Source: Oscheius dolichura (taxonomy: Eukaryota; Nematoda; Chromadorea; Rhabditida; Rhabditidae). From it: DNA of 64,000 nt. The position numbers and the translations under genes were made by a program. Below the pieces are notes generated by a model. The model was not told the origin of the DNA, ran no database searches, and saw only the letters and a list, made by a program, of their open reading frames with translations. The stretch lies in contig OW051495.1 of assembly GCA_932521035.1 (NCBI GenBank), positions 3,658,001 to 3,722,000 on the forward strand, read 5' to 3'. The number at the start of each line of letters is the position of its first letter. The stretch's first letter is position 1. Shown one piece after another: positions 36,460-48,226 of the stretch.

Positions 36460-38440
36460 GCCGAATAACATTTTTACAGTGGCAGACCGGATGGCAGTGA
36501 AACTCCTTCTCCCCCTGGAATGTCTCCTGTTCCCCGTCAATCTCTCGACTAATCCCTCTGCCTTTGCCTGTCCTCATTATAATATTGTAGCCGGCCGAGG
36601 TAGGGGTAAACATGCCCAGCCTGGGCTACAAGTGTGACATTCGCGGAAAAAGTAGTCGTCACATTGTATCTGCCCTAGTAAAGGGCGGAAAAAGGACAAA
36701 AATAGACGGTCTCTTGTAATTTTGGGGAACGGGTTGTCTCCGGGATCTTTGGCCGCGGTGGTCTGCCCTTGTGATTCTCTCGCGTCTCGTCTAATTTATT
36801 GATTTTTTCCCGGGTCATTTGACCGTTCCCTTGTTTTTTTCTTAATTAGTCTTAATCTCTATTCTATATCTTCTCCCACTCCTCCTTTCTTCCCTCCTCC
36901 TCCTCCCCATTTCCTCCCCACATCTCCCCTTACCGTATGATTTCCCCTTTTGTTTATCCCATTCTAACAGTTTCCACTTTTTTATGTTCTGTCTACACAA
37001 ACCAATAAATCCGACCTCGTGAGAATTCCCAGCCAGTGTGACATTTTCGCACAGACGAATGATCCGAGGCTAATCAGGGAGAGTCGTTTCGACCCGGCCC
37101 GGCCGCCACCATTTTTTTATGTTTTCCTTCCTCTCGTCTCGTCCTCCTCGCCATTTTCTCCAAATCTAAATGAAATCATATTATCGGAAAGAGGAGAACT
37201 GTTCTCTGTCTGTTCATTGTCCCCTCGGATTAATCTACCCTTCATTCCATAATCTCCTCCTGCTTCTCGAAAAGAGTCTTCGCTCTCATTGATCTCTCCT
37301 CGGAGAACATCTAGAAAAAAAGGAGAAAAATGCTTTCGCATTTCGTTTGATTCGTTTTTCTCAAGAAAAAAAACTTCACCTTCAGTTTTCGATTTGTGCC
37401 GTGCGCTCCTCTCTCTTCGTAAGCTCCTGCTGTGTTTTGTACGAGTTTTGCCTATTGAAACATATCGTATTTTGACTGGAACCGTTTCTCGAACTGTGAT
37501 TCCAAAAATACAAAGAAAAATAGAAAACAAAGCTGGCCCGGCGGCTATTCAGCTGCGGAGGCAATATATTTCATAGCCGTCCATTTAGCCCGTTTCTGTC
37601 ATTTGTGCATTTTCAGCTCCCCAGTGATAATTCCCTCATTTTCGGTGAATTTTGGCCGGTGGTCATCAATTTCCCATAATCTACTTTCCATAATCTGCCG
37701 CCGTTCGCTGAACACGGTCCTCGTCTGTCCATTTCGTATCTTCTTCGCTCCCTTTCTCTCTCTGCCAGATAACAAGAGACATTGCCTTTTTTCACCTTGT
37801 AAACAGTGCGCCTCCCCTAGATTTCTTACCTCCACCCAATATCCTCTTCCTCCATCCAAAAACCATTAAACGGTCCTCCCCAATAAGGGCCCAAAAGGCA
37901 TGGGCCTCATCAATCCGTCTCATCAAAAATTCGTCTCATTAACTGTGCTGGAAGGCCCGGGCGTTCTTGTCAACACCTTGAATGGGTCCCCTTACATCCC
38001 CTTTTAATCCTCTTTGTTGCATTTCCACCGAATTCAAAATGTTACTTCGCCGTCTTTCGTCCTCTTTTTGCCTGCCAGCTGCATCCTCCCCCCTCTGTCC
38101 TCTACAGTCATCCTCCTCCTCCTATCCTCCCTACCCCCGTCGGCCTCTTCTTCTATTTTTGTGTCCCGTCGTCTTCTGATTCATCCCCTATTGTTTCTTG
38201 TCCCCCTTCCTTCTGCCACCTTTGCCTGCCATTTGCTCCTCTCTCTCAATAGTTCCCCCACCTTTCCTGATCTCCCTACCAAAAATGGCGGCTGTCGCGG
38301 TGCTGCTGCTCGGGCCCCGCCTCTTGTTTCATTAGTAGAGAAGCCATGTCCCTTGGCCGGTACCGGCCGCCCTCGGCGAACTGTCCCCCCTCCCTGAGGA
38401 GAAGTTTACAGGGACTGGCCAACCGATGCCCCTCTCCAGC
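36460..38440. other. non-coding, polypyrimidine-rich spacer
   Basis: About 2 kb with T/C-rich simple sequence (for example the TCC repeats near 36.9 and 38.1 kb) and no exon I can support. It separates the Gly-rich protein gene from nsy-1, which point away from each other, so it holds both promoters. Confidence 0.5.
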
Positions 38441-38441
38441 G

Positions 38442-41400
38442 ATGTCCTCCAAGGCCGACGGCGCTAACATGGAAGGGGTGAGTAGCATTTCAGTAGCGGG
38501 GGGCACCGCCACCCGCATACAACCGGCTCATTATTATCGCCTTTTCACGGGGGCTAGACTGTTCTGAGGACAGGGAAGGGGACTGTCCTCCCCGGATAAA
38601 AGGTCTCCTGTTCATCATATCCTTCTCCTCTGATTGAGGTCATTTCCAGCGACGTAGGTAAAGGGGGAAATTAACAGGGCGATTGGCTTTTTGTCTGCAA
38701 CCCCATAAACTCTAAATATAGCGGGGGATAGCCGGGATTGGGCATAAATATATAAGGGAAAGTCCCTCCGGAGACCTCCGTCAACAATCAAAACGGACTG
38801 TTTTTAGCCGCGGACCAATGGTTTCCGATCCAGCAACAACTGTTCCCCGGCTCATTCCATCGACGCCAAGGTATCCTCCTTCCCCTTTGGTAATTACCAA
38901 ATCCAGGGATGCGCCAACCCGCTCCGGAAACTCCAAGTGGTTCTGGTCATAGACCAGAAGGTACAGAAGAACCTCCGCGTCCGGGAGACCGCCCTCAAGG
39001 ATGTCCAGAAGGTGGCCGACTCGTTGAATGTCAACCTGACGGTAGGAGGACGGGGGGAGGACAAGGTGGCCGTTATAGAGGATCGACTTCGATCGTCTGG
39101 ACTTTGGAGAGACCTCCACCCTCGACACTTTCTACAATGCCGACGTGGCCCTCGTCGACGTGACCGTCACCCAACAACAGCCCAGTCTCTGCTATCACAT
39201 AGGTAGGGAACAGACTATATCTATGGAATATATTCTAGGAGTGAGAGAGAGTATGAGTCAGTCCTGTAACATGATCATCACCTACATGGCCCCGGACGCA
39301 GAGTTTCGGGTCATCGACGCTTTGAAGGTGGGCGAAGGGGAATTCCATATGAAAAAGAAGATCTTCAGAGAACTCATGAGCATATTCCGATGATTGTTTA
39401 TACAACTTCTCCCGAATCCAGTAGTCTTTCTTGTTATGAGAAGGCCAAGGGAGAAGAATTCAACCCAAAAACCACCAAAATGAGCAACTTTCGTACTCGG
39501 ATGAAGCAGGTTTTGAAAAATGTCCAAGTAGAAGCTAGGTGAGTGTGCTGTCTAATTATTAGGAAGGATAGTTTTAGTGCTCAGGCCAAGGACAAGTTCT
39601 TGGCGGACCTGAGAAAATCACAGGAAATACGAGACCCTAAAGAATTGAATGAGTTTTTGGATAAAATGCGAATGCGACTGGACAATCCGGACGTATTAAC
39701 TCGGGAAACTCTTCACAGATTATTGCTAAGTTATAGGTAAAAAATGAACATGAATGAAGACAATTATTATTAAGGGATAACCAGAACTACGACGCCATGA
39801 TATCGCTTATAGATGAACTGAGTCGTATAAAGAACACAAACGTTGTTGATATCACTCATATCCGTTATCTTTATGCCTTTGCCTTAACCAGGTGAGAAAG
39901 TGGGCATATCATAGCTTCATGATATAATTTCAGAAGAAATCATCCAGGTGATCATGAAAGGGCTTTGAGGACTGTCAAAGAAATTATTGAAAATACCAAA
40001 GATAAAGCAGCTCTCAGTCCGGATATTATCTGCCTCGCTGGAAGAATTTACAAGGATAAATTTATTGCCAGCAACTACGAAGACAGGGAATCGCTGAACA
40101 GCGCCATACAATGGTTAGTTTAAGTTTTATGGCAGTCGATTACTATTTCTAAAATGTACAATTTAGTATAAGGAAACTAGCAAATAATATGCATTCCAAT
40201 TTGGAATTATTCTTCTAGTTGAGAACTTGATTAGGTACTTTGGGAAGACCATATTCATCAATTTCGATGCCGTTCGTATCCTAAAAATATGTGGTTCTAT
40301 ATGCAACTATAAACCTTTGTGGTAGCAGAAGTGGTAGCGCCGTTCGGTACTTCGGGGGCACCGAGAATAGTATCCATATAACTGGTATCAGTCACACCCA
40401 TATCTAAATCTTCCACGAGCGCAGCCAATTCAGCGTCAAGCTCTGCTTCATCTATCTAAAAACACCGTATCTAAAGAAAGAATCGCCATACATCAGGAGT
40501 ATCATAACTGCAAGAGAATGCTTCGTTTATTTCGTTGGTCATTTCCATCATATCAGCCATTTGATCTTGCAGCTGTTCAATCTAAGACTTTAGTGAAACA
40601 TTAAAACAGGAAATAGCCGACTTTTCCGACGTCGAGTTTCTTGTATTCACGCTTCATCACCTTGAGACCATCTTTCATAGCAGAATATGTGACCTACAAG
40701 GAAACATTTACAACAGCAAAAAAACGGACTTGATTATCCTTCATACCCATAATAGCAAAATTTGTTTGATCCATGTTGAACATTTGCTGGTGCAATTGGT
40801 CACTTTGTTCCTCATACATCCTCTTCTGCTTCAGAATCCTGAAAATATGTTTTATCTAACATAATATTTCTAACCTGATTGCTCTCTGCTTGATAATGTC
40901 TTTGCTAGGCCCGTCTCGCATAGCACTCATTTGATCGCGTGCTTTCTTGAAGTCCGCATCGAGCTAAAACGGTTCAACCCCTAAAATAATTAGTACTTAC
41001 TTTGGCAACCTTTTTTTCGATACTTTCTCCACGCCCTTCAACACTTTGAATAGCGTCGTTCAAGCCAGGACGAGGTAGCTCATTGCGCTTACCGAATACA
41101 CGGTTCATTCTGAAATGAATAACGAATAAAACTAAATAATGCAATAATGAGTAGATAAAGAAACACAGCTCGCTTTGCAATGGAGCGTGCACTACTTTTC
41201 AATACAAACTATTTACATCTCTTTCTCAGAAATGGAATATTCTAAATTCACAATTTTTTCTGTAAAATATTGCAAATAATGTGTAGATGCCACAGCAATT
41301 CTTTCAGCTGATGGTATCAAGGTTTAGATAGGAAGCCAATACGATAAAGACGAGTATACATGCAAATAGGCTGAAAGAATTGCTGTGATATCTACACATT

Positions 41401-44400
41401 ATTTGCAATATTTTACAGAAAAAATTGTGAATTTAGAATATGCCATTTCTGAGAAAGAGATGTAAATAGAAACGGCATTTTTGCTTGATGGGCGGTAAAT
41501 ATGACCCAGCGAGCGCGCCGCCCTTTAAAAGGGCTTTATTTCCAAGTGCCGGGTTCGGCGAGCTGTGGAAAGAGTTACGATGAGCTTTTTTCCAAAAAAT
41601 TGGTTACAATCATTTAAAAAAACTTTTACAGCAATACATCAAAGCGATAAGCGAGAAACTACATCACATATATAGATAGCAAGTCATACAAAAAAAACAA
41701 ACCATTACAATAAATTCCTGTTGGTCAACCACAAGGGTTACATTCGAAAGAAATCTATCGCCGAAAATAATAGGATTGGGTGCTGTTTTCACTGGTGGAT
41801 CCATAAGATAAGATCCATAAGACATGAAATTATTTTAAATTGACAGACGAAACATCTAAAAACAGTTAAAGGTGCATGAAAAAGATGATCGCGCGCTGAA
41901 ATTACGACTGGCCCGTTGATTACGGTGTGCCAAAATCACTTTTGCGAAAAAAAATAAATGGATATGCATTTCTGTTCGCCTCTTCTAACATCAGCAACAT
42001 GAGATTATGGCAATGGGAAATTTACAGGTATCGTCAAGCATTTGAAGTGTCACCGCTGGAATACAGTGGCATCAACCTGACAACACTTCTCCGAGCTAGT
42101 GGCGAACATTTTGAAAGCAATGCGGAAATGCAGCAGGTAATCGAAGAAATAAGAAACAACAGAATGTTTTTTAGATTGCCGTAGTCTTGAATTCGCTTCT
42201 GGGTCGAAAGGGTGCCCTGAACCAGCTGTCGGAGTACTGGGATGTCGCTACCTATTTCGAGGTCTCTGTTCTGGCCGAAAACTTCCAAAAAGCTTGTGAA
42301 GCAGCTCTGAAAATGGCCATGTTGAAGCCGCCGGTCTGGTAAGAAGGTGTCTCTCCCCGGAAAGGAGAAATGTGCAGGTTCTTGAAATCGACGATGGAGA
42401 ACATCAAGCTGATCAACCGCTGTGCGGCGACGATCAGCCCGGTGGAGAAGGAGAAGCAGACGTTCCTCTTCTGGTCGGAGTTCTTCATGGAGGCCACTGA
42501 GGCCGACACCGACATTAACTGCCCCCGCTACCCGGCCCTCATCGTCGAGTTCGACAAGCAGTTCACGCCCTCCTACCTCACGATGAACAAGACCGAGGGA
42601 TCCGTCATCCTCTCCCACGTCCTCGAGAATTCCCAGCAGAAGAAGCCGCCTCCCGGCATCCACCGGTGGCACTTCGGGGCACACAACATCAAGGTACGGT
42701 ATACTGTAGATATCGGGAGGATGGCATTTCCAGGCAGTGTCGGCTTCGAAGAAGGACGACCGCTCGATCTACCTCTACGTCCACGAAAACTCAGACGACT
42801 TCAACCTCATCTTCCCATCGGCCGCCCACGCCAATAAGGTGCTCAAGGCCATCTGCGAGATCACCCAGGACGGCTCGGAGGGCACCCAGAACAAGATCCT
42901 GACGAATCTTGAACCAATCGAGAGGATGGTGTTCGAGTACGAGATATCAAAGAGCGGCGAGCGGATGGTCCTCGGCCGGGGCACCTACGGCACGGTCTAC
43001 GCGGCCAGGGACCTCTGTACCCAGCGGCAGATAGTCGTCAAGGAGATTGAGGTCAAGTACGACGAAGAGGTACAGCCCCTGATGGAGGAAATCAACCTCC
43101 ACTCCACTCTCAGCCACCAGAACATCGTACAGTATCTTGGGTGTGACATATCACACAGGTAGGAGGACTGGGATCGGGAAGACGGATCCATTTCAGAGAA
43201 GCGGGCAACGACGTCTTCCTGATCTTCATGGAACACGTGCCAGGGGGTTCGCTAAGTTCCCTGCTTCGTTCTAAGTGGGGGCCGCTCAACGAGCCGGCTA
43301 TGGTCTTGTACGGAAAGCAGATCTTGGAGGGATTACGGTACCTGCACGAGCAGAAGATTGTCCACCGCGACATCAAGGGAGACAATGTGCTGGTGAACAC
43401 GTACAGCGGGGTCTGCAAGATATCCGACTTCGGCACGTGCAAGAGACTGGCCGGGTTGAACCCCGTCACGGAGACGTTCACCGGTAGGAAAACCCCCTCC
43501 TCCAGGCACTGTTCTCCTTCCAGGCACCCTCCAATACATGGCACCCGAAGTCATCGACCACGGGCAACGCGGCTACGGGGCGCCGGCCGACATCTGGAGT
43601 TTCGGCTGCACCATGGTCGAGATGGCCACCGGACGACCGCCCTTTGTTGAGGTTTCCGCCAGCTGTTCTTATTCAGAAGTGCCTTTCAGATGTCCTCTCC
43701 CCAGGCGGCCATGTTCAAAGTCGGCATGTTCAAGACCCACCCGCCCATCCCCAACGAGGTCTCCGACAAGTGCAAGGCCTTCATCAAGAGCTGCTTCGAC
43801 GCCAACCCCAAGGAACGGCCGTGTGCCTCGCAACTGCTGCAGGACCCCTTCATACAGATGTACCACCACAACATCTCCCGTACCCGGAGCGGATCTATCA
43901 ACAAGAAACAAATAGACGCCGTCAAACAACGTGGTATGTCTTTTGACCTGCCACTAATGACTGTTTCAGAGATGATGAGGTCCACGTCCCATATTGGGGG
44001 AATGGGTGTCGCCGAAAGGGCCCATGAGTCACTGCCCCAATCGTCGGCCACGGCCACCAAGGAGGAGAAGAAGCTGCACCTGATGATAGACAACAGCCGG
44101 GTGCGGACCTTCTCCAGCTCGCCCATCCCGGACGGGTCTCCCAGTGCCGGCATACCCCACCCGGGATTCCACCTAAGCCAGCCGTCGAGTCCCATCATCG
44201 ACGACAACACCCACCCCAACCTGACCCAGTCCAGCAGCGGGGTCTCCTCCATGGCCCCTGGCCTCCTCAATCGGACCATTTCTGACGAGAGCTCGCATAG
44301 CTCAAGGTATACCGTAACCAACCCTTCGAATATTGATCTCCTCAGATTCTTCATGTTGAAGAAAGACTCGGAGAGGCGCAGCACCCTGGCCCAGTTCTTC

Positions 44401-45538
44401 TCGGACTACAAGGACTCGATCATCGAGAGCTGGGAGAGACGCATCCAGCAGCAGAGCGAGGGCGAAGTAGTCGTAAGTGGCACAGCCCTGTCGAAGAGAC
44501 AACCTCCTTTCAGATTACCTCCGCCATGCTGGAGGTCCTCCTGGACGGCATCCGAACATATCTGCTGAAGAAGGAGAACAAGTACATCCAACACGCCATC
44601 GACGAGCTCCGCTGTATGTTCGACTACGACTCTGCCCGGATGTCACAGGTCAGTCAGCAGTCCTCTTCACATCACACAATTCCCAATTCAGATCAATCTG
44701 GCCCTGTACTCCTTCAGCGACTCTGTTCAGCCTGTCCTCCGGAAATTGGACATCAAACCCCACTGGATGTTCGCCCTGTCTAACCTCATCCAGCAGGCTG
44801 TCCAGACTGCCATCTCCATCCACAGTCCGGATATGTCTGTCCTCCTCCACGTTGAGGATGTTCCCACTCCGTCCTCCGCCGCCCCGACAAACCAACGGAC
44901 CTCTCTCTCCCGCGAATCTGGTCATTCGGAAGTGGAGGGGATGGACAGCCGTCCTCCTTCCCGGGAGGACCGCCGAGAGCTTCAAAACGAGCTACGGGGG
45001 ATCCACCACGACAACGACAATCTCCTGGAACAGCTCGTCCAGTCGGAGAAGGAGTTGAACGAGGTGTTGAAGTCGAGCCTCGCCCGGACTCTGCGCCTCA
45101 AAGAGCTCTACGCCTATCGACACACCTACCCACCCACCTCGGTTCCTGGGAAACTCATCCTGCCCACGAACCATTACAGTCGGATAAACGACGACCTCGT
45201 CCAGTGGTTGAAATCCCTAGACGTGGATGAGCGGTCCATCCGGGCCATTCTGTCCGAGGGCTACAGTAAGATCGACGTGCTCGAGTTTGTCTCCCGCGAG
45301 GAACTCCTTAACATCGGTGTCAGGTATCCTCCTCCCTTTTTCTAAAATACAGCCCGAGTTCAGCGGAGGAGCGTCGTGTCGAATCTGGCGGGTGGCCTGC
45401 GACACACGGGAGAGAGCCCGCCGCCAGCCGGTCTTTCTCTCGCCCATGCGGTCTCGAGACGATTCCCTCGATGACTACCACAGCAGCGTGGCGGACGAGC
45501 CGGAGAAGTATCCCCTCTACTCGGCCGCCGAGTCCTGA
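38442..45538 (+). CDS. nsy-1: ASK1 / NSY-1 type MAP kinase kinase kinase
   Basis: Ser/Thr kinase that activates p38 and JNK pathways in stress and innate immune signalling. Central regulatory region: [102 protein letters not shown]. Kinase domain: [15 protein letters not shown] (Gly loop), IVVKEIE (catalytic Lys), [60 protein letters not shown]. The end holds coiled coil and a SAM domain ([20 protein letters not shown]). Start [12 protein letters not shown] follows an acceptor by 2 nt. The 1.9-kb intron after SLNSAIQW (from about 40,113) contains CHMP5 and a foldback repeat. Exons at 39.2-42.2 kb are AT-rich, unlike the rest. AATAAA at 45709-45714. Confidence 0.95.
40215..41108 (-). CDS. CHMP5: CHMP5 / Vps60, ESCRT-III-associated protein, nested in nsy-1
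   Basis: Snf7-family protein acting late in multivesicular-body formation, binding LIP5/Vta1 to control Vps4. About seven short exons join to a protein of about 220 residues starting [20 protein letters not shown], then [103 protein letters not shown], and an end with [18 protein letters not shown]. The order and the C-terminal helix match CHMP5. The start is 1 nt after a TTTCAG acceptor. The whole gene lies antisense in one nsy-1 intron. AT-rich codon use. Confidence 0.94.
41209..41469. repeat. near-perfect inverted repeat, 100-bp arms with 61-bp loop
   Basis: Left arm 41209-41308 and right arm 41370-41469 are reverse complements with only a few mismatches (for example GATGCCACAG against GATATCACAG). 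Arm ends read CTATTTACATCTC and the inner ends read TTCTTTCAGC. No transposase frame is present. It fits a foldback/MITE-type element or a long hairpin RNA source. It lies in the nsy-1 intron about 100 bp upstream of the CHMP5 start. Confidence 0.93.
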
Positions 45539-45708
45539 TGATTTTCGTGTACAATTTTCAGTTATATTTATCCTCCTCCTCCTTATTCTGTTTCCTGTCC
45601 CCCCATACCTCCCCGTGTTGTGAGATTCAAATGAGTAGAAGAAAAAACATCAGGGTCTCAGATTGTACATACTGCTCTTCCCAAAGATTTCCTACAATTT
45701 CGATACAA

Positions 45709-45732
45709 AATAAAGTCTTTCTCCACTTTATT
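45709..45732. terminator. opposed poly(A) signals of nsy-1 and the Tudor gene
   Basis: AATAAA on the plus strand at 45709-45714 serves nsy-1; AATAAA on the minus strand at 45727-45732 serves the Tudor-domain gene. With normal cleavage 10-20 nt downstream of each signal, the two 3'UTRs overlap tail to tail. Confidence 0.75.
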
Positions 45733-45768
45733 TAAAGAAATACAATTAACTTTAAAAAAAGATCACTG

Positions 45769-46919
45769 TTAAATACCGGGCACGGTCTTGGGCCAGCCCA
45801 TCCCGGCCTGGGAGGACGACTTCTTCTTCTCGTGTAGGATGTCCACCAGCTCTCCGTACATACGATGGCGTGTCCCGTGTGCTGAACCGTGTCCGTTTCC
45901 AAGAGAAAAGCCGACTGAGCCTACCGCGTAAAAGAAGTTCTCCCTTGTGGACGACCTTCTCCATGAATCTTCTGACGGTGGTCTGGTCCAGCTGGCGGCC
46001 GTCGACGTCGGCCAGCGAGCAGTAGTGGGCCAGTGGCGGGGCCATGTTGGCTACGTTCTTCGGTAGGAGGAAGACGTGCCCCCGCGAGAGGAACTGTGTC
46101 CGGCCGAGGTCCACCAGGTATACTTGGACCTCCTTCTTGCCCTTCATACGGATCACAGCCCTCCTCATGTAGTCACCGACCAGGGCGGCACAGGCCCCGT
46201 CCACCATACAGAACTCGTCCACCAGGGGACTCTGCCTCAGCTCGTCCACACACGCGTCCAACACCCTCTCCACATCACTGTATCGTCTGAAATGGATCTA
46301 AAAAAGGGAGAAAAAGAGACTGACTCGAGGAGGTCATCGTGTCGGATGATGTAAAACTCGAGTGGTGAGACCACCTGGAGCACGTTGGCGCGGAATGTTT
46401 CTCCGAGACGAAAATAGACGGGCAGAGGGAAGCGGCTGGCCGGATCCTCGGGCGGGACGGTCCAGTCGCCGGCCTCGACCGGAGACAGCGGCAGCTCCTG
46501 GAGATGACGAGGGATGATGGGTGGGAAGTCGTCCTCCACGAAAAGCTGTTGCATCTCCTGGATGGGCTCCATCTGCGACGGACAGCTGTCCGTGCCGCGG
46601 GCCGAGTCGTCGCTTTCTCTCGTGACCGACCTCTCAAATCTGTTCAGCAGCTCCTCTAAAATGTCTGGTTACTGTAGTTCCGACACGAAGCATACCGTAG
46701 GCGTAGCTCTCCAACTTGCTCAGACTCTTCCTGAACTGGGTGATGCTCTTGGTCAGCTCGTTCCACAGTCGGTCGCCTTCCGCCTTCTGTCGACATAATC
46801 CAATCTTCTGATAAAGGCGCATTATCTGAAGCAATTCAATCAAAAAAAGAAAGAAACAAACTGACTTTTTGGTATCCTTCGTCGACATTTTTGAGGTATC
46901 GATCGTTCATTTTTGGCAT
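45769..46919 (-). CDS. single Tudor-domain protein with N-terminal helix
   Basis: Starts MPKMNDRYLKNVDEGYQK, then IMRLYQKIGLCRQKAEGDRL and SITQFRKSLSKLESYAY, a helical, probably coiled-coil region. After a linker (FVEDDFPPIIPRHLQELPLS) comes an extended Tudor module: LGETFRANVLQVVSPLEFYI, DACVDELRQSPLVDEFCMVD, RRAVIRMKGKKEVQVYLVDL, GRTQFLSRGHVFLLPKNVAN. This matches the germline type of Tudor domain (tudor core plus SN-like strands) that binds dimethylated Arg. The usual VDYG reads VDLG. The aromatic-cage residues are only partly conserved, so ligand binding is uncertain. An RGG-tailed RPS2 is nearby, but no link is implied. Convergent with nsy-1; head to head with thioredoxin. Confidence 0.82.
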
Positions 46920-47542
46920 TTTCCTAACCAACCAGCCAGAAACCTGACAAAATAAACTGTGAGCTGCTCCTGTCTAATCCCCTCGTCGGTTCTTGTCGAC
47001 GCTTCTCGACTCGTCTCCCCGACTAGTACAATCCCCATCAGAAGGGCCTCGACTTGTTTTCACACGAAATTACTGATTACATCGGTCCGAACGGATAATT
47101 ATGGGAGCTGTCTGCCCACGCGACTCGAGACTTCAAGCTCACCAGACGGGAATGTGAGGAAAAATTAGGGGGACGAGGGAAGGAGGGGGAGAGAGGACAT
47201 GCCCTTTTAGTCTCGAAAGTAAACAACTATTGGCATCGTCGAGACAAGGGAATAAAGAAGACAGAGACCTGTACGGAGGGGACAAGAAGTATAGAAACTC
47301 TATCCCTATCTTCTTCGTTACTGTAGTTAGACAAACCAGAGAAGCCCTCCTCCGAGGACGTGTCTCCCGATCCTCCCATGGCCTCGTCCGCTGTACCGCT
47401 ATATTCAGAAGTGTCTCTGCCACCTCGCTGTCTACTTCCCCCTTTCGATCTTTCGATATCTCAGAGGCTCTCCGTTTCGTATCAATTACCCCACGGAGGC
47501 GGTGCCCCCGTTGCCCTGGTAGCACCTCTCATTCTCCTCGCG

Positions 47543-47979
47543 ATGTCCGTCCACGAACCGACTAACGAAGTATCTCTACTCCTTTTCTTATCCTCTATTG
47601 TTTAGGATGATTTTGACGAGCTTCTCAAGACGAACAAAGTCGTCGTAGTCGACTTTTATGCCACCTGGTGTGGCCCGTGTAAGATCATGGGACCGAAGTT
47701 TCATGTGAGTTGATCCTCCCCAAAAAGAGACAGAATGGTTTAGAAGATGGCCGGGGAGTACCCCAATGCGGTTTTTGTAAAGGTCGACGTCGACGAATGT
47801 GTGAGTGGACGGCCTTTGAAAGAAAGAAGGTGGCCGTCTTTCAGGAGGACATCGTCGGCCGCTACGACATCAAGGTCATGCCGACGTTCATCTTTATCAA
47901 GAACAAGCAGCAAGTTGACATCGTCGAGGGCAATGTCGAGGACCAGCTCCGGGCTAAAATTGCCCAACACGCCCCCTAA
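47543..47979 (+). CDS. thioredoxin
   Basis: Small cytosolic disulfide reductase. Exon 1 encodes MSVHEPTNE, then [32 protein letters not shown] with the classical WCGPC active site, [34 protein letters not shown] with the cis-Pro (MPT), and the end AKIAQHAP. Introns are short and in phase. The frame is open upstream of the chosen ATG, allowing an N-terminal extension from about 47,378 with a hydrophobic stretch (ALVAPLILLA); a secreted or organellar variant is therefore possible. AATAAA at 48089-48094. Confidence 0.94.
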
Positions 47980-48226
47980 GCCCGCCGATCTCCCCGATGT
48001 CCCCCCAAAAAAGAGAAGAAACAACAAGACAACTTTCAATAGTTTATGTACTTTTTCTTCTTCTTTTGCTTTTTATATAAAAAGTCTCAATAAATAAAAA
48101 GTGAACAACAAAATTTACAAAAAGGGGGGCGGGGGATAAGATCAAGATGTGGGCGTCTCCCCTCCGAAGTATACGATACTTACGATATGACTCGTCTGTG
48201 GTTCGGCTGAGCAGTTGAGGCGTGGC

